Assembly: GCF_030463565.1 (NCBI RefSeq)
Contig: NC_134653.1
Location: forward strand, 28,829,150 to 28,893,149
Length of the DNA: 64,000 bases
Reading direction: 5' to 3'
Source of the DNA: Pelecanus crispus
Taxonomy: Eukaryota > Chordata > Aves > Pelecaniformes > Pelecanidae
Shown: piece by piece, positions 13,961 through 25,000 of the stretch
Position numbering within the stretch: position 1 is the stretch's first letter
How the letters are laid out: each line of letters starts with the position of its first letter
The notes under the pieces: model-generated
What the model was told of the DNA's origin: nothing
The model's input: the letters and a program-made list of their open reading frames with translations, nothing else
The model's database searches: none
Translations under genes and position numbers: made by a program

Positions 13961-15276
13961 ACTTTAAATACTTTTAACTTAACTACTTTAAGTACTTTTA
14001 ACTTCCTCTTCTGAAAGTCAGTCCTGTTCTGTCTCCTCCTTATTCTCTTCCCACTTCTTTTTCTTCTATATTTTATGTCCTTTTACATTGTCAGCCCCAC
14101 TCCCCCAAATGCCACTTCTTAGACTGTAAACTCCATTGGCTGTTAAGTCAGTTTAGTTGCGACTTCATAATTTTAATTTCATCTGTGTTCATAGTGAATG
14201 TGGTCCAAACTTTGGAGGCCTTGCAACACCAAGAGTGTAGAAAGTAACATGTCAGCTAGGAAGATAAGAGACTACAATGACTGTTGTGTCATTGGCTTTG
14301 GCCAGTATTGGATGTGTAAGGAGAAAATCCTGTTACTTGCACGTTACTCCATAGGGATACTTAAGCTTGTTCCAGGTAACAGTAGCTCTCATCCTGAATA
14401 CAGGACTTCAGAAATATTCTTGTCTCTGTATTTCCTTGTTCCTGCAGATTGTTTGTGTTTTCAAACATTTGCACTGTTTAGAGTGGGGAAAAAAGTTTCT
14501 AACTTTCTTCACCTCTTCAGTTCTCTCTCTTTCTTGCCCTAGTTGACTGAACAGACAGGTTGGTAACCGCAGCATACCACGTGGCTAATCAACCTCTCAG
14601 TCAGTGTAATTCTTCAGTGTCTGCTCTGTATGATAACTTCAATCCTGTGCTTATTTAGTGGTAAGTTAGACTTCTGTAACTACTCCTGCTGACTTAAAAA
14701 TATGTGTTGTTATCAGTATTAAAATAGTACAAGAGCAGAGCTGTTGCTTTAGGCACATTTCTTGCCACTGTGTTGGCTAATGAACCTTGAATGAAAGTAA
14801 GAGGGCCAGTGACTTTGAAATAGGAGCTGTTAGCCAAGTGTTGTAGAATCGTAGTCCTTATTTATTTTGTATGCTAATCTGCACTTGTGACCCTGAGCAG
14901 AAAAGCTGCAGTACATCAGGTTTTATAAGCTGTGGCTTAATGAGTTATCTAGTATCTTAAAACTCTTATTTAAGCTGACTGGTTTTGTGCACAGGTCAGA
15001 AACCTGTTGTCATTGATGATTAAATGCTATGCATATTGTACATTCATTTACATGGATTGTTCTAATAGTGCTTGTGTGTATTATGCTACATTACCATATT
15101 TTTATATATATGTATGTATTGCATGAGGTTTAATTGTTGAGGTTTTTTTGTATTTTGTATTCACACAGTGCCTCATGTATCTATTTGCATATTGCAAGAA
15201 GTTGTTTCAAAGCAGTGGTTGGAAACAGGTGGGGATAAGAACTCTCCACTGTAGGATCTGATGTTTCTGAAGGATT

Positions 15277-15282
15277 AATAAA
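15277..15282 (+). terminator. candidate distal poly(A) signal of PPM1F
   Basis: The hexamer AATAAA is followed within 25-40 bases by GT/T-rich sequence. It is the last good signal before the solo LTR at 15552. The assignment to PPM1F is inferred from position and strand. Confidence 0.35.
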
Positions 15283-15551
15283 GTATAGTGATTTGAAGCA
15301 TTGTTTGTTTCTTTCCTTAAATGTATTTTTCATTCTAATACTTCAAGTAGCTGGATCTGCAATGGTCATATGGCACATCTCTGAGTGGTTACTCTGTCAC
15401 CAAATCTTACCTTCTTCCATAGGACCTTTCTGGGAAAAGAGACCAGTGTGCTAGAAAGAAGCACTAGAAGGAAACAATCCTTGGGATCACAGAGCATGCT
15501 TACTTGAAAAGCTGATGTCGCTAAAACTGTCTTAGAAATGGACTCTGTAGC

Positions 15552-16152
15552 TGTGCTGGTTTTGGCTGGGATAGTGTTAATTTTCTTCACAGCAGCTAGT
15601 ATGGGGCTATGTTTTGGATTTGTGCTGGAAACAGCGTTGATAATACAGAGACGTTTTTGTTACTGCTGGACAGTGCTCACACAGAGTCAAGGCCTTTTCT
15701 GCTTCTCACCCCACCCCAACAGTGAGTAGGCTGGAGGTGCACAAGAAGTTGCGAGGGGACACAGCTGGGACAGCTGACCCCAACTGACCAAAGGGATATT
15801 CCACACCACATGGCATCATGCTCAGTGTGTAAAGGTGGAGGAAGAAGAAGAAGAAGGAAGGGGGGGACATTTGGCACAATGGTGTTTGTCTTCACAAATA
15901 ACCATTATGCGTGATGGAGCCCTGCTTCCCTGGAGAAGGCTGAACACCTGCCTGCCGATGGGAAGTAGTGAATGAATTCCTTGTTTTGCTTTGCTTGCGT
16001 GCACGGCTTTTGCTTTACCTGTTAAACTGCCTTTATCTCAACCCACGAGTGTTCTCACTTTTACTCTTCTGATTCTCTCCCCCATCCCACCTGGGGTGAG
16101 TGAGTGAGTGGCTGTGTGGTGTTTAATTGCCAGCTGGGGTTAAACCATGATA
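15552..16152 (-). mobile_element. solo ERVL-like LTR, about 600 bp
   Basis: On the + strand it begins TGTGCTGGTTTTGGCTGGGATAG and ends CCAGCTGGGGTTAAACCATGATA, the reverse complement of the family copy at 56588-57187, which has canonical TG...CA ends. It has the same length (601 against 600 bp) and shared blocks: the purine-rich GTGAGTGAGTGAG part, TTTATCTCAACCCACGAGTG, CATGGCATCATGCTCAGTG and AGCAGCTAGTATGGGGCTATG. No internal retroviral genes are attached. The flanking bases GTAGC and GTCCC are only a weak target duplication, so this copy is older than the one at 56.6 kb. Coding frames within it are chance. Confidence 0.85.
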
Positions 16153-19100
16153 GTCCCTCTCATTAGTTGATTTGATCTAAGTTTTCTTTCATTCTTTTTA
16201 CCAGCTAACAGTAGTAATGCAGGTTAAGTTTGGCATACTACCTAATGTCTTATAGTAATGGGATAATGATCTGAAAGTCCCTGTTGCAGCAGAGATTGTG
16301 ACAATTTGTTGTTTACTTGCATACTTGTTAAAGAAGTGGTCTTTAACCACTGAAGTGGAAGGATGGACAGTGAATTCTTGGAGTACATTAGGGTTAATTT
16401 ACTACAGAACATAAAGGAAGATTTGAGAAGGATGGTAACTTTCAAAATATAAGGATGACTTGGAAGCTAATCTAATCTGTGTGATTTGTTTCTGAAGTGC
16501 TGGTGCTCATATCCTTAAGAAAGGAAGATGCAAAGAGAGCAGGACAGAGAACAGACTCAACAAAAAGCAAGCTTTAACAGTCCTGGGGATCTGAGAGGTG
16601 CAGTCTTTTAGGCAGTTCGTCTAAACACTATTGTATTTATTCTAGTGAAGAAGAAAAATAAAAATCTAGTAAGAGCCCAGGATGCTGCATCAGAGGGAAG
16701 CAGACAAGGTATTTCTTGAAATACAAAAATAAGGATAACTGTAATCAATCATCAGATAGATTCTGCCCAAGATGCCATGGGCATACTTGAACCTACTTCA
16801 GATCAAACCTCAAATCTCTTGAAAATATCTTCGATTTCATGGTTCTACATGTTTTGTTGGGTGGGGGCTTAACAGTAAGAATTCCAGGGGTGAAAATTCA
16901 CTTGTAACAATCTCTAGAAAAGTAGCAAATTCTTAGAAAAGTGTAGGTTGGAGATTTGCTTGACTAGGTTTAGCAGCAGTTTCCTAGCCTGTGATTCACT
17001 TAGCTCACCAGGGAGCATAAGCAACACCTAACTGCTGCTGTTCTTTCTTAATTATGTAAATCAACTATGGGAATCCATCATCCAGGTAACTCCACAATCC
17101 CAAGGCAACTACAGCTACTCTTTGCTGATAACAACAGAGAGCTGAACAAAATCACTCCAGTGTCTTGTAGGCGTCTTGGGTACTTCCTAACAAAGGGTCC
17201 CACCTTCCTATAGATCTGAGCCCATTCCAGCTGCAGTTGAGAACAGGACTGGACATCACTATTGTTTCTCCTTGCTGGTGCCCAACATTGGCTTCACTGT
17301 CTCCTTTTGTTTAGTAGGGGGTGAAATCCAGACATTGCTGATCCTTGTTGTCTATGCTATCTTACTCATGAATGTTTGCTTTTTCATTTAGCAGATCTCC
17401 AGTAGACCATGTGTTCAACTGGGGCTCATAGCCAACCTTCTGCTCTGCGATATCAGTCATCTGCGGTCTCCGTTGCTGGTGGGTTTGAGCAAGAAGCAAT
17501 CAATAAGCCCATGGAAATGAATGTAAAACTTTGATTTAAATCTATGTGAAGCTAAACTTAGATGCCGTTGATGGGGTTCATGACACGGAAGCATTAACCA
17601 CCTCAATTTGTTGTGTCTCATGGCAGCCCTCTAGGAGTTGGCTGCATCCCTTGGAGCACTTAATACTGGCTCTGCTGAAGCACTTGTGTTCCCATTGCCT
17701 CCTTTGGGAGACTACTCCATGAACTAAGAGATCTCACTGTCAGGAAGTCTTTCCTGTTCTTCAGTCTTACTGATCTCAGTTCCAATATATATAACTGTAA
17801 CTTTTTTGACTACTCTTTAATGAAAAATTAAAAAGGAAAGGCAAAAAGCCATCATACATATAAAAAATGGAAACTAATCTGTTTTTTAGTCTTCACTGCC
17901 TGCATGCATTTTGGGCTGGTGGAAGTTGGCTAGCATAAATCCACCCATAAATAAAAATACTGCGTCTTGGAAACTGTCAGCAACTGATGTGTGTGCCTGT
18001 GACATGTACAAAAGCTGGCAGATAATGAAAGCTGAGCTGCTCAGGGCTCAAGGGAGGTTTGTGAAGTTACACAATGCGCTAGTTGAGATGTCACGGGGAA
18101 GGCAAGGGCTGGGGGTGTGGAGGGGAGACCACTGGGGCTGCATTTTGTAAGAAAAATGGTGTCAGTACAACAGCAGCCTGCAAAGCTCCCTGGCTTGCAC
18201 AGTGGGAGCTGCTGCAGCCATCGCCAGCCATGGAGAGAGGCTGGTGTGCAGAAAGTAGCTGGCGAGGGGTTTTCACAAGGCCCTGTTGTTTGGTTGCTCA
18301 GGTTATATCAGTGCGCTGGCTATTGAGAGGGATTTGGCCTTTGGGTTTTGCTTTCAGCTTTATTTTTTTTTGCCTGTTCTCAATTCTCTTTGTGAATACC
18401 AATATTCTGAGTCACCCGGAACGATTTCTGCCTTCATTAGAGATTCCTTCCAGCTCCCTTTCAACTGCCTGTAGGCTGTTGCCTGCCCCTGCCTCCCCTA
18501 TGCGCTTTGCTGCACATACTTCGCTCTCAGTATTCCATCACTCATCAACTCCGCAGCTCTGGCACTTGAAAACCTTCAACCGTATTAAACTGTACTGTAC
18601 TTCTGGCTCTTTGCACAACTTGCTTTCTTCACCTGACCTGTTCTGTACTGTCCCTGCTACTTCTGAAATGTTTTCAAGCATTTGAGATATGGCATGAGGC
18701 CATAGTTTATCCTAGTCCTACAGCAGCTGTGCTTAGAGCTGATCAAGTGAAATGGTTAAACCAGGAACTGGGCATCCAGACCCTTCAGTCTGTTCCTGTT
18801 GCATTGCATCCTTCTGTGTCACCTTGGATAAATCCATTTATCTATTTGTGCTTTTGTTTCTTTGAATATACATTGGTGTTTATATTGGCTATGGTATCTA
18901 CACCAAACAAACAGGACTGTGTTTCTAAAAACCAAAATTAAAAGATGCAATTTAAAAAAGAAGCAATTGTATAGTTCATTAACAGGTATTCCTACATGAG
19001 TTGCTGAGTGCTGTGGCGCTCTAAAGCTTGTGTATAAGCAATTCTACAAATCAATAAAGAAAATAACGCAGAAAGGAGGATGGGTCTCTTACTACAGTAC

Positions 19101-20630
19101 TAAGTGTCAATACTGTAGATGTCTTAACGCTAGTTAGTGACTGTCCCTAATGGTGTTCAAACAATGTACATTTGCTTTAGCTTTTTTCAAAGTCCAGATG
19201 AGCTGCCTAGAGCTCTTGTGACGATGTGAATTATTTAATGCTCATTTGTATGCAGTATGCTCCTGCTTTGAAAGTACTTCACAAAATTCAAGCCAAATTC
19301 AGCCTTGCAGCTCCACTGAAGTCGGTGCGTGTCTGTGCAGCTGTTCATTGCTTTTCTTTTTTGTTTCTGTTTGAAGAGTTAAATTCTTGTTGTGTTGATT
19401 TTATGTTTTTAAAGGTAATATTTGCAAAGGGTTTTTAGTCACCCATCTCTCCTCTCAATAAAGCAGCCGTAATACAAATGCAGTTCTGTTGATTCTCACA
19501 TCTCCCTCAATCCCTGCGAAAGGAGAACAGGTGAAGCAGAATATAATTTTTTTTGTGTCCTTTTCTTTCCTCTATTTTGCACCTCCTAAGCACAGTTTTG
19601 GTGATATCTGGTACTTCTAAAAATCACAGGAGCAATACGCCATGGGAGCCTGACCTGGTATTTTAAATTATATTAGCTGCTGAAAGGTGGAATAGATGTT
19701 CTTAGTTCAAGCACATACTCATTTTTTAGTGTTGGACTTCATAACCGCAATATTCTTGTAATGTACGTTTTAAGTCCATCCCAACTATGTTTTTAACACA
19801 CACACTGAAAGAAAATTAAAAAGTCATCTGCTATCATGTCATTCACTCCCCCTGGGTAATAGGTAGGGGTGTGATTTTCAGGTTACAGCACAGACCCACA
19901 ACCATCTTACTGCCTGCATGGAGTAAGTGGGAGTACTGGAAAAGCATCCTTTCTAGACGTGCATGTCGCTAGAATGGGCAGAGACCTTTCTTGTCAGTTG
20001 TCAGATATTTGCTGCCAGCACAGGGATGAGTGTTGAGACATGGGAATAATAGGTTCATTTCCAAGCTCCACAGCAGATGAATCTAGATGCCCTATTGCCC
20101 TATTTTATATCATATTGTTACAGTATATGACTGCTTCCCCTCTTCCTTTCCTGCAGTACTGTCCTCCGGCTCCTGCCTACATTCGTCTTGACGTTCTCTA
20201 CAGCTTAGCGCCTTCCTCTCCCTCGCCCCAGCTCCTCCCTCCCACTGCTTGCCCATCCCTTTCGGCCTCCATCTCTTCCCTCTCTCCTGCTGGGGATGGA
20301 TGTAATCTGTGGCAGAATGTGGCCCACACGCCTCTGCAGGACTTGGGCCTGTGACTCTTGAGAGCTTCTGATGGTGTATGCAAAGCAGGAAAAAGCAATC
20401 TCGCCTCACCTGGCAGCACCGGGAGGGAAGAGCTGGGGGTTTGTGGGCTACAGCAGGCAGGGGAAGTGCTGCCAGCGGTGGGCAGGGGATGGCGGCAGGG
20501 GAAAATGGCAGCAGTGGCAGGGGACAGGCTGCCGGTGGGGCGGAAATGGCAGGCAGGTGGGGGCTGCCAAACATGAACAAAAGAACATAACTGCCAGACT
20601 GATACTAGAGCAAACCTCATGGGACACTTA
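16153..20630. other. intergenic DNA without recognised genes
   Basis: There are no coding exons with family similarity, no CR1 tails and no LTR ends. Two isolated AATAAA hexamers (19053 and 19457, + strand) have no exon attached. The part from 20190 to 20580 is GC-richer (C-rich on +, then G-rich), which produces long chance frames on both strands. Confidence 0.5.
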
Positions 20631-21375
20631 GGGAAAAAGGCTAAACCAGAATAACAGAAAAATCTTGCATGCCTGCGACTGCAATGAAAGACAGACACAT
20701 CCCCCCCCGCCCCCAGCTGGAGGTTGTTACGAGCACAAATAATACACATCCTCTTCTCCAAGAAAGTCCACGGAAGACAGTGACAAGCCTGCGCTGGAAA
20801 TAAGTGCCTAGTCAATGCCTCTAAGTAACAATGATTGTGACTTCCGGATGGACCTTGAAGGGATGGATGCAAAAATTAAGTCAGGGAATTAAGTAAAAGG
20901 CACGGAGAAGCAGAGACCTCGCAGTTCTGGAGGGTATATTTTAATGTACCCAATGCTTTCCAAGGTGAGACTCATCTGATGTTCAGCCCTGCATATTGTG
21001 ATGTGGAGGCCTGGATGGCTTATGCTGTGTCTCTCGTGACTTTGTAGTACCTCCCATCAGCTGCAGAGAGACTAAAACAGAACAGACCTCACTGACACCC
21101 AAATCCAACTGCAAAGCCAAGCTGAGAAAGGCTGATGAACCCGCTTCCCTTTCCCAACCATCCCCCAGTTCCTCTTCTTCTGCACTGTCAGGGAAGGAAC
21201 CCCACTCCTTCCTGGCAGCTCCTACCCTGTATTTGCAGCCCCTGACCTCCCTGCATCGGCCGCTCCTTGGGAGCCGCTCTCCTGAGCGGTGCTCTACGTT
21301 CTGCAGGCACCTCCTATCTTCTCTCTCCCCACAGACTCTGGACTTTGCTACATGCCCACAAAATTTTAAAAACAA

Positions 21376-21790
21376 CAGGGATTAAGAAAGTAAGGAAAAA
21401 ATTTAAAAATAGCAACAGCAAGCTAAAATGGACACCTAGAAAAAAAAGGCACAAAGGAAAAACAAGAAAAAAAAAAAATTACAGCAAACGAGATAAAAGT
21501 AGAAAAATTTTAAAAGCCAAGCAATTAAAATTAACATAGGAAAGAACAAAAAACCAGCGACTGAACTAAAATGCAGACATAGATAGAAAATTTAAAAAGT
21601 GACAGCACTAAGGAAAGACAAGAAATAATTAAAAAAATACAGTGAAGGGAAAAAAGCAGGCATAGGAAGAATATTTAAAAAGCAATAAGCATTAGGGAAA
21701 TAAAGGGAAAAATTAAAAAATAGGGACAGCAAAATAAAACAGAGACGTAGGAAGAAAATGTAAAAAGTGACAGCACTAAGAAAAGGCTTT
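21376..21790. repeat. purine-rich tandem array, period about 83 bp
   Basis: Corresponding points recur at 21574 (CAGACATAGATAG), 21657 (CAGGCATAGGAAG) and 21740 (CAGAGACGTAGGAAG), each 83 bases apart, and the preceding TAGAAAAATTTTAAAAG at 21500 fits one more unit 84 bases earlier. Each unit contains GAAAATTTAAAAAGTGACAGCACTAAG-like sequence. About four to five units can be followed. The + strand is almost entirely A and G with few pyrimidines. Confidence 0.7.
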
Positions 21791-21870
21791 TAATTAGTTT
21801 ATTATTAATATTTTAATTAATATTATTAATTATATAAAATAATATTAATATTAAAATAAAAATAATTTTA
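21791..21870. repeat. AT-only tract with 12-bp inverted repeat
   Basis: Nearly pure A/T sequence directly after the 83-bp array. ATTAATATTATT (21816-21827) and AATAATATTAAT (21838-21849) are exact inverted arms with a 10-base spacer, able to extrude as a cruciform. Confidence 0.55.
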
Positions 21871-23450
21871 AAATTTTCAAAAGCAGCTATAATTCTATGG
21901 TGTCATCATCCATCTGTTTCTTTCTTGATCTAGATGTCCCTGGAGGTCCGTCTTGCTACAGTTACTTACTTCTGATGTGAGATAATGGGAGAGTTTCACA
22001 GAGGTGTTGGAGGGACTAGGATGCTGGCATGATCTCAGTAGCCCTGGGGGATCCTTTATTCTTCATGGATGGCGTTAAGATTCTGAGGAACAAAGGTCCT
22101 TCGAAGTGGGGGCTGTCCTTCTCCTTGTGGTGAGCTGGGGTCCTTTAGTTATGCTGACTTAACTGTGACTACGCAGTATACAATGTAAAATATCTCTCTC
22201 TTAAAAAAGCTAATACAATTTCACACTATTAAGAAAGTTCATACAACGTCATACTATAAAGAGTAGTTGATACAATAGGGAGGGAATGAGATTTTCCTAA
22301 CAATATCACAACCTATAAAAGTTACTCAGCCTGCAGTTGAGTAAGGATCAGGGTGGTGGGCTCACAGGATTCCATAATACACAAGGACGCAGAGGCTTTG
22401 TTTCTTAAAATTCCGTTATTACTAATTACTCTTAGTAAAGCAAGCATATAAGTTACTACAAAAATACCACTAGTAAAGCAGCACGTATACTTATAATTAA
22501 GTACTTATATATGTGTCTATATATATTACTCAAAGTGTTACAGGTGTAGCGCCCATCAAACTGTTCCCGGGAGTGTGGCCAATCTACAATGGACTAAGTG
22601 TCCCTTCAAAGACGATCTGCGTCACGGAGTCTGGAGTCAGCCAGGCTTCCTCCACGAGCATCCCGTCAGTTCAGGAAATCACATAGAGAAGTTTTCACGG
22701 GGAGTTCTCCGAGAGAAGTTCCATTTTGAGTAGAAAGTGAGTAATTTTTGTATTGTAGAGATATAAGAGGGCATAGGGCACCACCACCTGGAGCACCAAA
22801 TAGGTGTTGCTAACTTCTGTTTTTCACCTAAAACAGCCAACAGATGATGAGGTTTTCTATTTTCTCAGACCAAATTTCCTTTCCCAGATTCTTCTTCTGT
22901 TCTTCCAGATAGAGCAACCAATAGCTGTTGCCAATTCCTACTTTCTCAGGATGTTTTCCACTTTTTTTTTTTTTTTTTACTATTTTTCACTTTTCCAGGT
23001 AAGTTTGTTGTCACAGTTTCTTGGGTTTGTGCTTATCTCAGGTTACTCAGCTGCACTTCAAGGATGGCAGCTGCACTTCTCCAGGATGTTTCTGGTTCAC
23101 AGGCTGAGTTCCCAGGCTGGCAGGCATCTTCTGTCAGTATTTTAGCAAACATTTTCTTCTGTCTGTATTTTTCCCCACTATACTGAGGCCACTTTCATGG
23201 CTTCTTCCATCAAGGGGACTACAGAGATAAGACAGCTGTGAGGCACTCGAAAGTCCTCAGCAGGCACCATGATGGGAGTAGGGAGGTCGTGAGCGGGGCA
23301 GAGGGACCAAAGAAGGCTCAGAGCAAAAGTGAGGGCCTCGGGAGGGAAACTGAGAGAACAAGACGAGTTCAAGGGGAGCTGTGCTCAAGACTGTACCTCT
23401 TGTTGTAACGTGCAATGTTCTATGGCATCCTGGAAGCCCGGTGACTGAAA
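21871..23450. other. intergenic DNA, repeat-like but unclassified
   Basis: It holds no recognisable gene. Short phrases recur with variation, such as the pair of CCAA-AG-TG-TG blocks in CCAACAGATGATGAGG and CCAATAGCTGTTGCC at about 22841 and 22918, which suggests old repeated DNA, but no LTR ends or CR1 tail could be defined. Confidence 0.35.
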
Positions 23451-24081
23451 ACTACATCTCCTGGCATGCCACCTAAAACAAAATTGCAGACTGGCAGCTC
23501 AGTCGTGGAAGACTATATTTCTCTGCATGCCACAAAGAACAAAATGGCTGTCTGGAAGTTCAGTGCCATCATCTCTCAGCCATGCTGAGCATAACAAAAT
23601 GGCTGACCAGGTAGCTTGTGCTGGAAGGTTCTATCTCCCAGCCTGCAGTGTGGAACAATACGGCCAATTGGAAGCCCAGCGTCAAAAGACTGCATGTTCC
23701 AGCATGCTGAGCAGAAGAACATGGCTGACCATGAGCCTGGTGCCAGAAAATTACGTATCTCAGCATGTGGTGCTGATTTAAAAAAAAAAAAAAAAAAAAA
23801 TTAAAAAAAAAAGGCCAACCGGAAGCCCAGTGCCAGAAGACTACATCTCCTGGCATGCTGCACAGAACAAAATGGCCAGCCAGAATCCTTGTTCTGGAAG
23901 ACTGCATCTCCTGGTATACTGAACAGAAGAACATGGCAGACCAGAAGATTACATCTCCCAGCATGCTGCACAGTGGCCGGCTGGAAACCTGGTGCCAGAA
24001 GGCTGAATCTCCCAATACACGGTGCACACAAACACAGCTGACCAAAATCACAGTGCCAGAGGACTACATCTCCTGGCATGA
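23451..24081 (+). repeat. 61-bp tandem array of ZNF143-like/YY1-like modules
   Basis: About eleven degenerate units start at 23451, 23512, about 23570, about 23628, 23689, 23750, 23840, 23901, 23948, 24002 and 24063; most steps are 58-61 bp. Each begins with a form of ACTACATCTCCTGGCATGC, close to the known ZNF143/Staf site ACTAYRNNNCCCRGMATGC. A linker and AAAATGGC or ACATGGC follow, resembling the YY1 core. In the units at 23512, 23689, 23840, 23901 the ATGGC core starts exactly 32 bases after the site begins. A linker like AAGCCCAGTGCCAGAAG joins units. The unit at 23750 has lost its second motif to an A-rich insertion (23779-23812). Short frames through the array are chance. Confidence 0.85.
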
Positions 24082-24597
24082 TGCCGTGCATACTGCTTTG
24101 TGAGGTATAGCTCTAGGAAGAGGCCGTTTCTCCCACACAGGCCCCACGGTTTTGTTCACGTTGCCTGAGATGTTCCGGTCTGCTCTCCTGGAACAGGTGG
24201 GACCCACAGCCTGAGCACAAACCCCCTGTCCACGTTCAGCTACTTTGCCATTGTGGATGCAGTTCTGGTCCCACACGGTGATGTTCAATAACTCCGTGGT
24301 GCGCAACTGTCCCCAGGGGTCAACACAGCACCCACCCATCTGCGCCGAGTTGCAGCCTGGCCCAACAGCCCCTTGGTCCTGAAGGGGAAATTCTAATTGT
24401 AACTGCTCAGCAGTGGTAATTTGTGACTGAGGAATGATCTGGCATGGAGGGCAAGAAGGCCCACCTGCAGAAGGGGTTAAACTGGCTGGAAGCAGGGATG
24501 CCAGAGACAGCAGGAACCCCTGTAAGGGACGAAGTTTCCCTTGGTGATAATAAACATCGACAACATTGTCTTGTAGACCATCCTGGAATGGGAGCAC
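24064..24597 (-). other. 178-codon open frame of unknown nature
   Basis: A minus-strand frame just after the ZNF143-like array. It contains several cysteines and three N-glycosylation sequons (NITV, NISG, NKTV) around WDQNC, which loosely recalls a surface glycoprotein such as an old retroviral envelope remnant. There is no diagnostic motif, no signal peptide and no neighbouring gag or pol, and the right end overlaps the repeat array. I would not annotate it as a gene. Confidence 0.15.
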
Positions 24598-24860
24598 TCA
24601 GGAGCCACCTTTGGGCAGCAGAGCTGGGCTGGGGAATGGACCCAAGGTCAGGCTGAGGCGCCTGTGCAACTGCTGACGGGATCAGTGCTGGTGCAAGTGT
24701 ACATAAGGCATCTGCTTGTGATGCATCTTTGCAGACCCCATGTGGAACCGCTTATTGCAGTAGGACTCTACCCAATGCATTGTTCATTATTTTTTTCTTT
24801 TATATTTAAGCACAAGTGTGTGTTTAATTTGCATCAAGGGGTACCATAAAAATACCCTGA

Positions 24861-25000
24861 CAGCCCACAGCTGCAGCCCCTTGGGAACACAGAAGCCATC
24901 ACCACTGTCCCCATCAGGGGAAGCTGGGCTTGCCACGGTAGCAGAGGTGTGCCGCAGCTCCCGAGAACAGCTTGCTGAAAGCTAGAGAGAACACACTGAA
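24861..25000 (+). repeat. segment A of a diverged duplication
   Basis: It shares CCCACAGCTGCAGCCCCT exactly with 28159-28176, then GCCATCA, GGTAGCAGAG and CAGCTT-CTGAAAGCTA in the same order with segment B (about 28155-28310). Similarity becomes weak further right, but AAATGGAG and GGGGCAC-CCAAA phrases still correspond. It follows the ZNF143-like array just as segment B follows the CpG island. Confidence 0.6.

Larger units (their letters stand above)
6958..15300 (+). other. gene-free AT-rich tract, possible long 3' UTR of PPM1F
   Basis: About 8.3 kb directly after the PPM1F stop has no splice-linked coding exon and, unusually, no CR1 or LTR. It ends in AATAAA at 15277-15282 followed by a T/GT-rich stretch (TTGTTTGTTTCTTTCC), the arrangement of a cleavage and polyadenylation site. 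Mammalian PPM1F mRNAs are known for long 3' UTRs. Whether transcription really runs this far cannot be seen in the sequence. Confidence 0.4.

Noticed and set aside
20198..20872. 224-codon minus-strand frame
   Set aside because: Compositional: pyrimidine-rich strand asymmetry, no domain, no splice context, overlapping frames on the other strand equally open.
23527..24103. Frames through the ZNF143-like array as a repeat protein
   Set aside because: The unit length of 61 is not a multiple of three, so no frame can repeat a peptide; the conserved parts are DNA motifs.
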